64,000 nucleotides of DNA from an uncultured Pelagibacteraceae bacterium (GTDB lineage: Bacteria; Pseudomonadota; Alphaproteobacteria; Pelagibacterales; Pelagibacteraceae). How positions within the stretch are numbered: position 1 is the stretch's first letter; every line of letters begins with the position of its first letter. A program made the translations under genes and the position numbers. The stretch spans positions 20,942 to 84,941 of the forward strand of contig CACMTO010000005.1 of assembly GCA_902616645.1 (NCBI GenBank), read 5' to 3'. A model generated the notes under the pieces. It was not told the DNA's origin. It saw only the letters and a list, made by a program, of their open reading frames with translations, and searched no databases. Positions 63,631 through 64,000 of this stretch are shown in pieces.

Positions 63631-64000
63631 TTAGTTAACTTTTTTAAAATCAACATCAAGTTTACTGTAATCAACCATTAGATAGCCACTTGAATGGATT
63701 TCTGTAGCCCAAAGTACCTCTTGAGCCATTACACCCACATAATCAATTGAGCTTCCAACATAATTAAATTTATAAATATTTATACCTGAAGCTGATGTTC
63801 CAACTCTCTCTATATTTGTTTTTAATCTTATATCAGAAAAGAATTTTTTGGCTTTTTTCTTAGCTTTTTTAGCAACATTTCTTGTTTGCTTAGCTGCATT
63901 ATTTGCCGCCTGTTGTGCTTTACGTCTTGCTTCCGCTGCTTGTTGTTCTGCTCTACGTCTTGCTTCTGCTGCTGCTTGTTCTGCTCTACGTCTTGCTTCC
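63631..64000 (-). CDS. 3' part of a protein with peptidase-S74-like C-terminal domain
   Basis: Reading leftward from the window edge, an open frame of 122 codons ends at TAA (63633-63631); its start lies outside. The first part is a coiled-coil-like repeat EARRRAEQ(Q)AA, then a Lys-rich stretch. The C-terminus then reads SDIRLKTNIERVG, INIYKFNYVG, YVGVMAQEVL, matching the intramolecular chaperone (S74) domain, which normally trims itself from trimeric tail fibres and surface proteins. The family's catalytic SDIRLK start is present. It is 20 bases from the channel gene. A surface or adhesin-like protein is the best guess. Confidence 0.7.
   Translation of the reverse strand, partial: EARRRAEQAAAEARRRAEQQAAEARRKAQQAANNAAKQTRNVAKKAKKKAKKFFSDIRLKTNIERVGTSASGINIYKFNYVGSSIDYVGVMAQEVLWATEIHSSGYLMVDYSKLDVDFKKVN
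63916..64000. repeat. 33-base tandem repeat in the S74-like gene
   Basis: Near-identical units begin at 63916, 63949 and 63982 (each TGCTYTACGTCTTGCTTC...), running off the window edge. Read leftward, each encodes an 11-residue EARR(R/K)AEQ-type unit. Such repeats can expand or contract by slippage, so copy number may differ among strains. Confidence 0.85.

Noticed and set aside
63631..64000. Prophage tail fibre
   Set aside because: Although the S74-like domain is known from phage fibres, no phage structural, integrase or lysis genes are in the window and the neighbours are core chromosomal genes. The right side is unseen, so this is not fully excluded.

Overview
The window is a strongly A+T-rich, gene-dense piece of a bacterial chromosome. 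Genes are packed with 1-30 base gaps or short overlaps, and poly-A/poly-T codon runs are everywhere. The gene set points to an alphaproteobacterium with a streamlined genome, most likely SAR11 (Pelagibacterales): petABC with a twin-arginine Rieske protein, rnpB just upstream of mraZ, an alphaproteobacterial-type DnaG, and Lys/Asn/Ile-rich proteins. This assignment comes from gene content and style, not from a marker-gene tree. I see no rRNA operon, insertion sequence, CRISPR array or integrase.

Layout. 1-3000: the start of a leftward gene, fumC, and an AsmA-like envelope protein. 3004-6728: uvrD and an M24 aminopeptidase. 6711-27600: a leftward block of 17 genes for cell wall synthesis and division (mraZ, ftsZ, rsmH, ftsL, ftsI, a murE-murF fusion, mraY, murD, ftsW, murG, murC, murB, ddl, ftsQ, a shortened ftsA, lpxC, bamD), followed by ligA. 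Upstream lie rnpB and an AmpD-like amidase. 28871-30270: mlaA and mlaC. 30280-30483: two tRNA genes, one with an abnormal T-loop. 30488-34618: rpoD, dnaG and yqeY. 34746-39147: carA and carB. 39272-43044: small and poorly characterised genes (a membrane microprotein, a 2OG-Fe(II) oxygenase fold protein, an ELM1-like protein, an ADP-ribosylglycohydrolase relative) plus trxB. 43051-50898: aspC, uvrB, a pteridine-reductase-like SDR, folB, uvrC, pgsA and ilvE. 50968-53604: a MarR/OmpR/EnvZ-type regulatory set and ubiK. 53653-59619: lgt, a MidA-type methyltransferase, pgeF, prs, rplY, pth and ychF. 59596-62159: petABC (cytochrome bc1). 62369-64000: a probable pentameric ligand-gated ion channel and the 3' end of a protein with a peptidase-S74-like C-terminal domain.

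How it fits together. The dcw block makes lipid II, flips and polymerises it, and builds the divisome; lpxC and bamD add outer-membrane functions. Its most interesting part is a rewired FtsZ/FtsA module. ftsZ has left its usual place after ftsA and sits between mraZ and rsmH. The gene left in the ftsA slot keeps a 1C-like block and a C-terminal amphipathic helix but lacks the actin ATPase motifs and the FtsZ-binding 2A/2B half. Other points worth a second look are the tRNA-Val(GAC)-like gene with altered D- and T-loops, the ion channel, the S74-like repeat protein, the zinc-less DnaG N-terminus and a triple MraZ-type operator.
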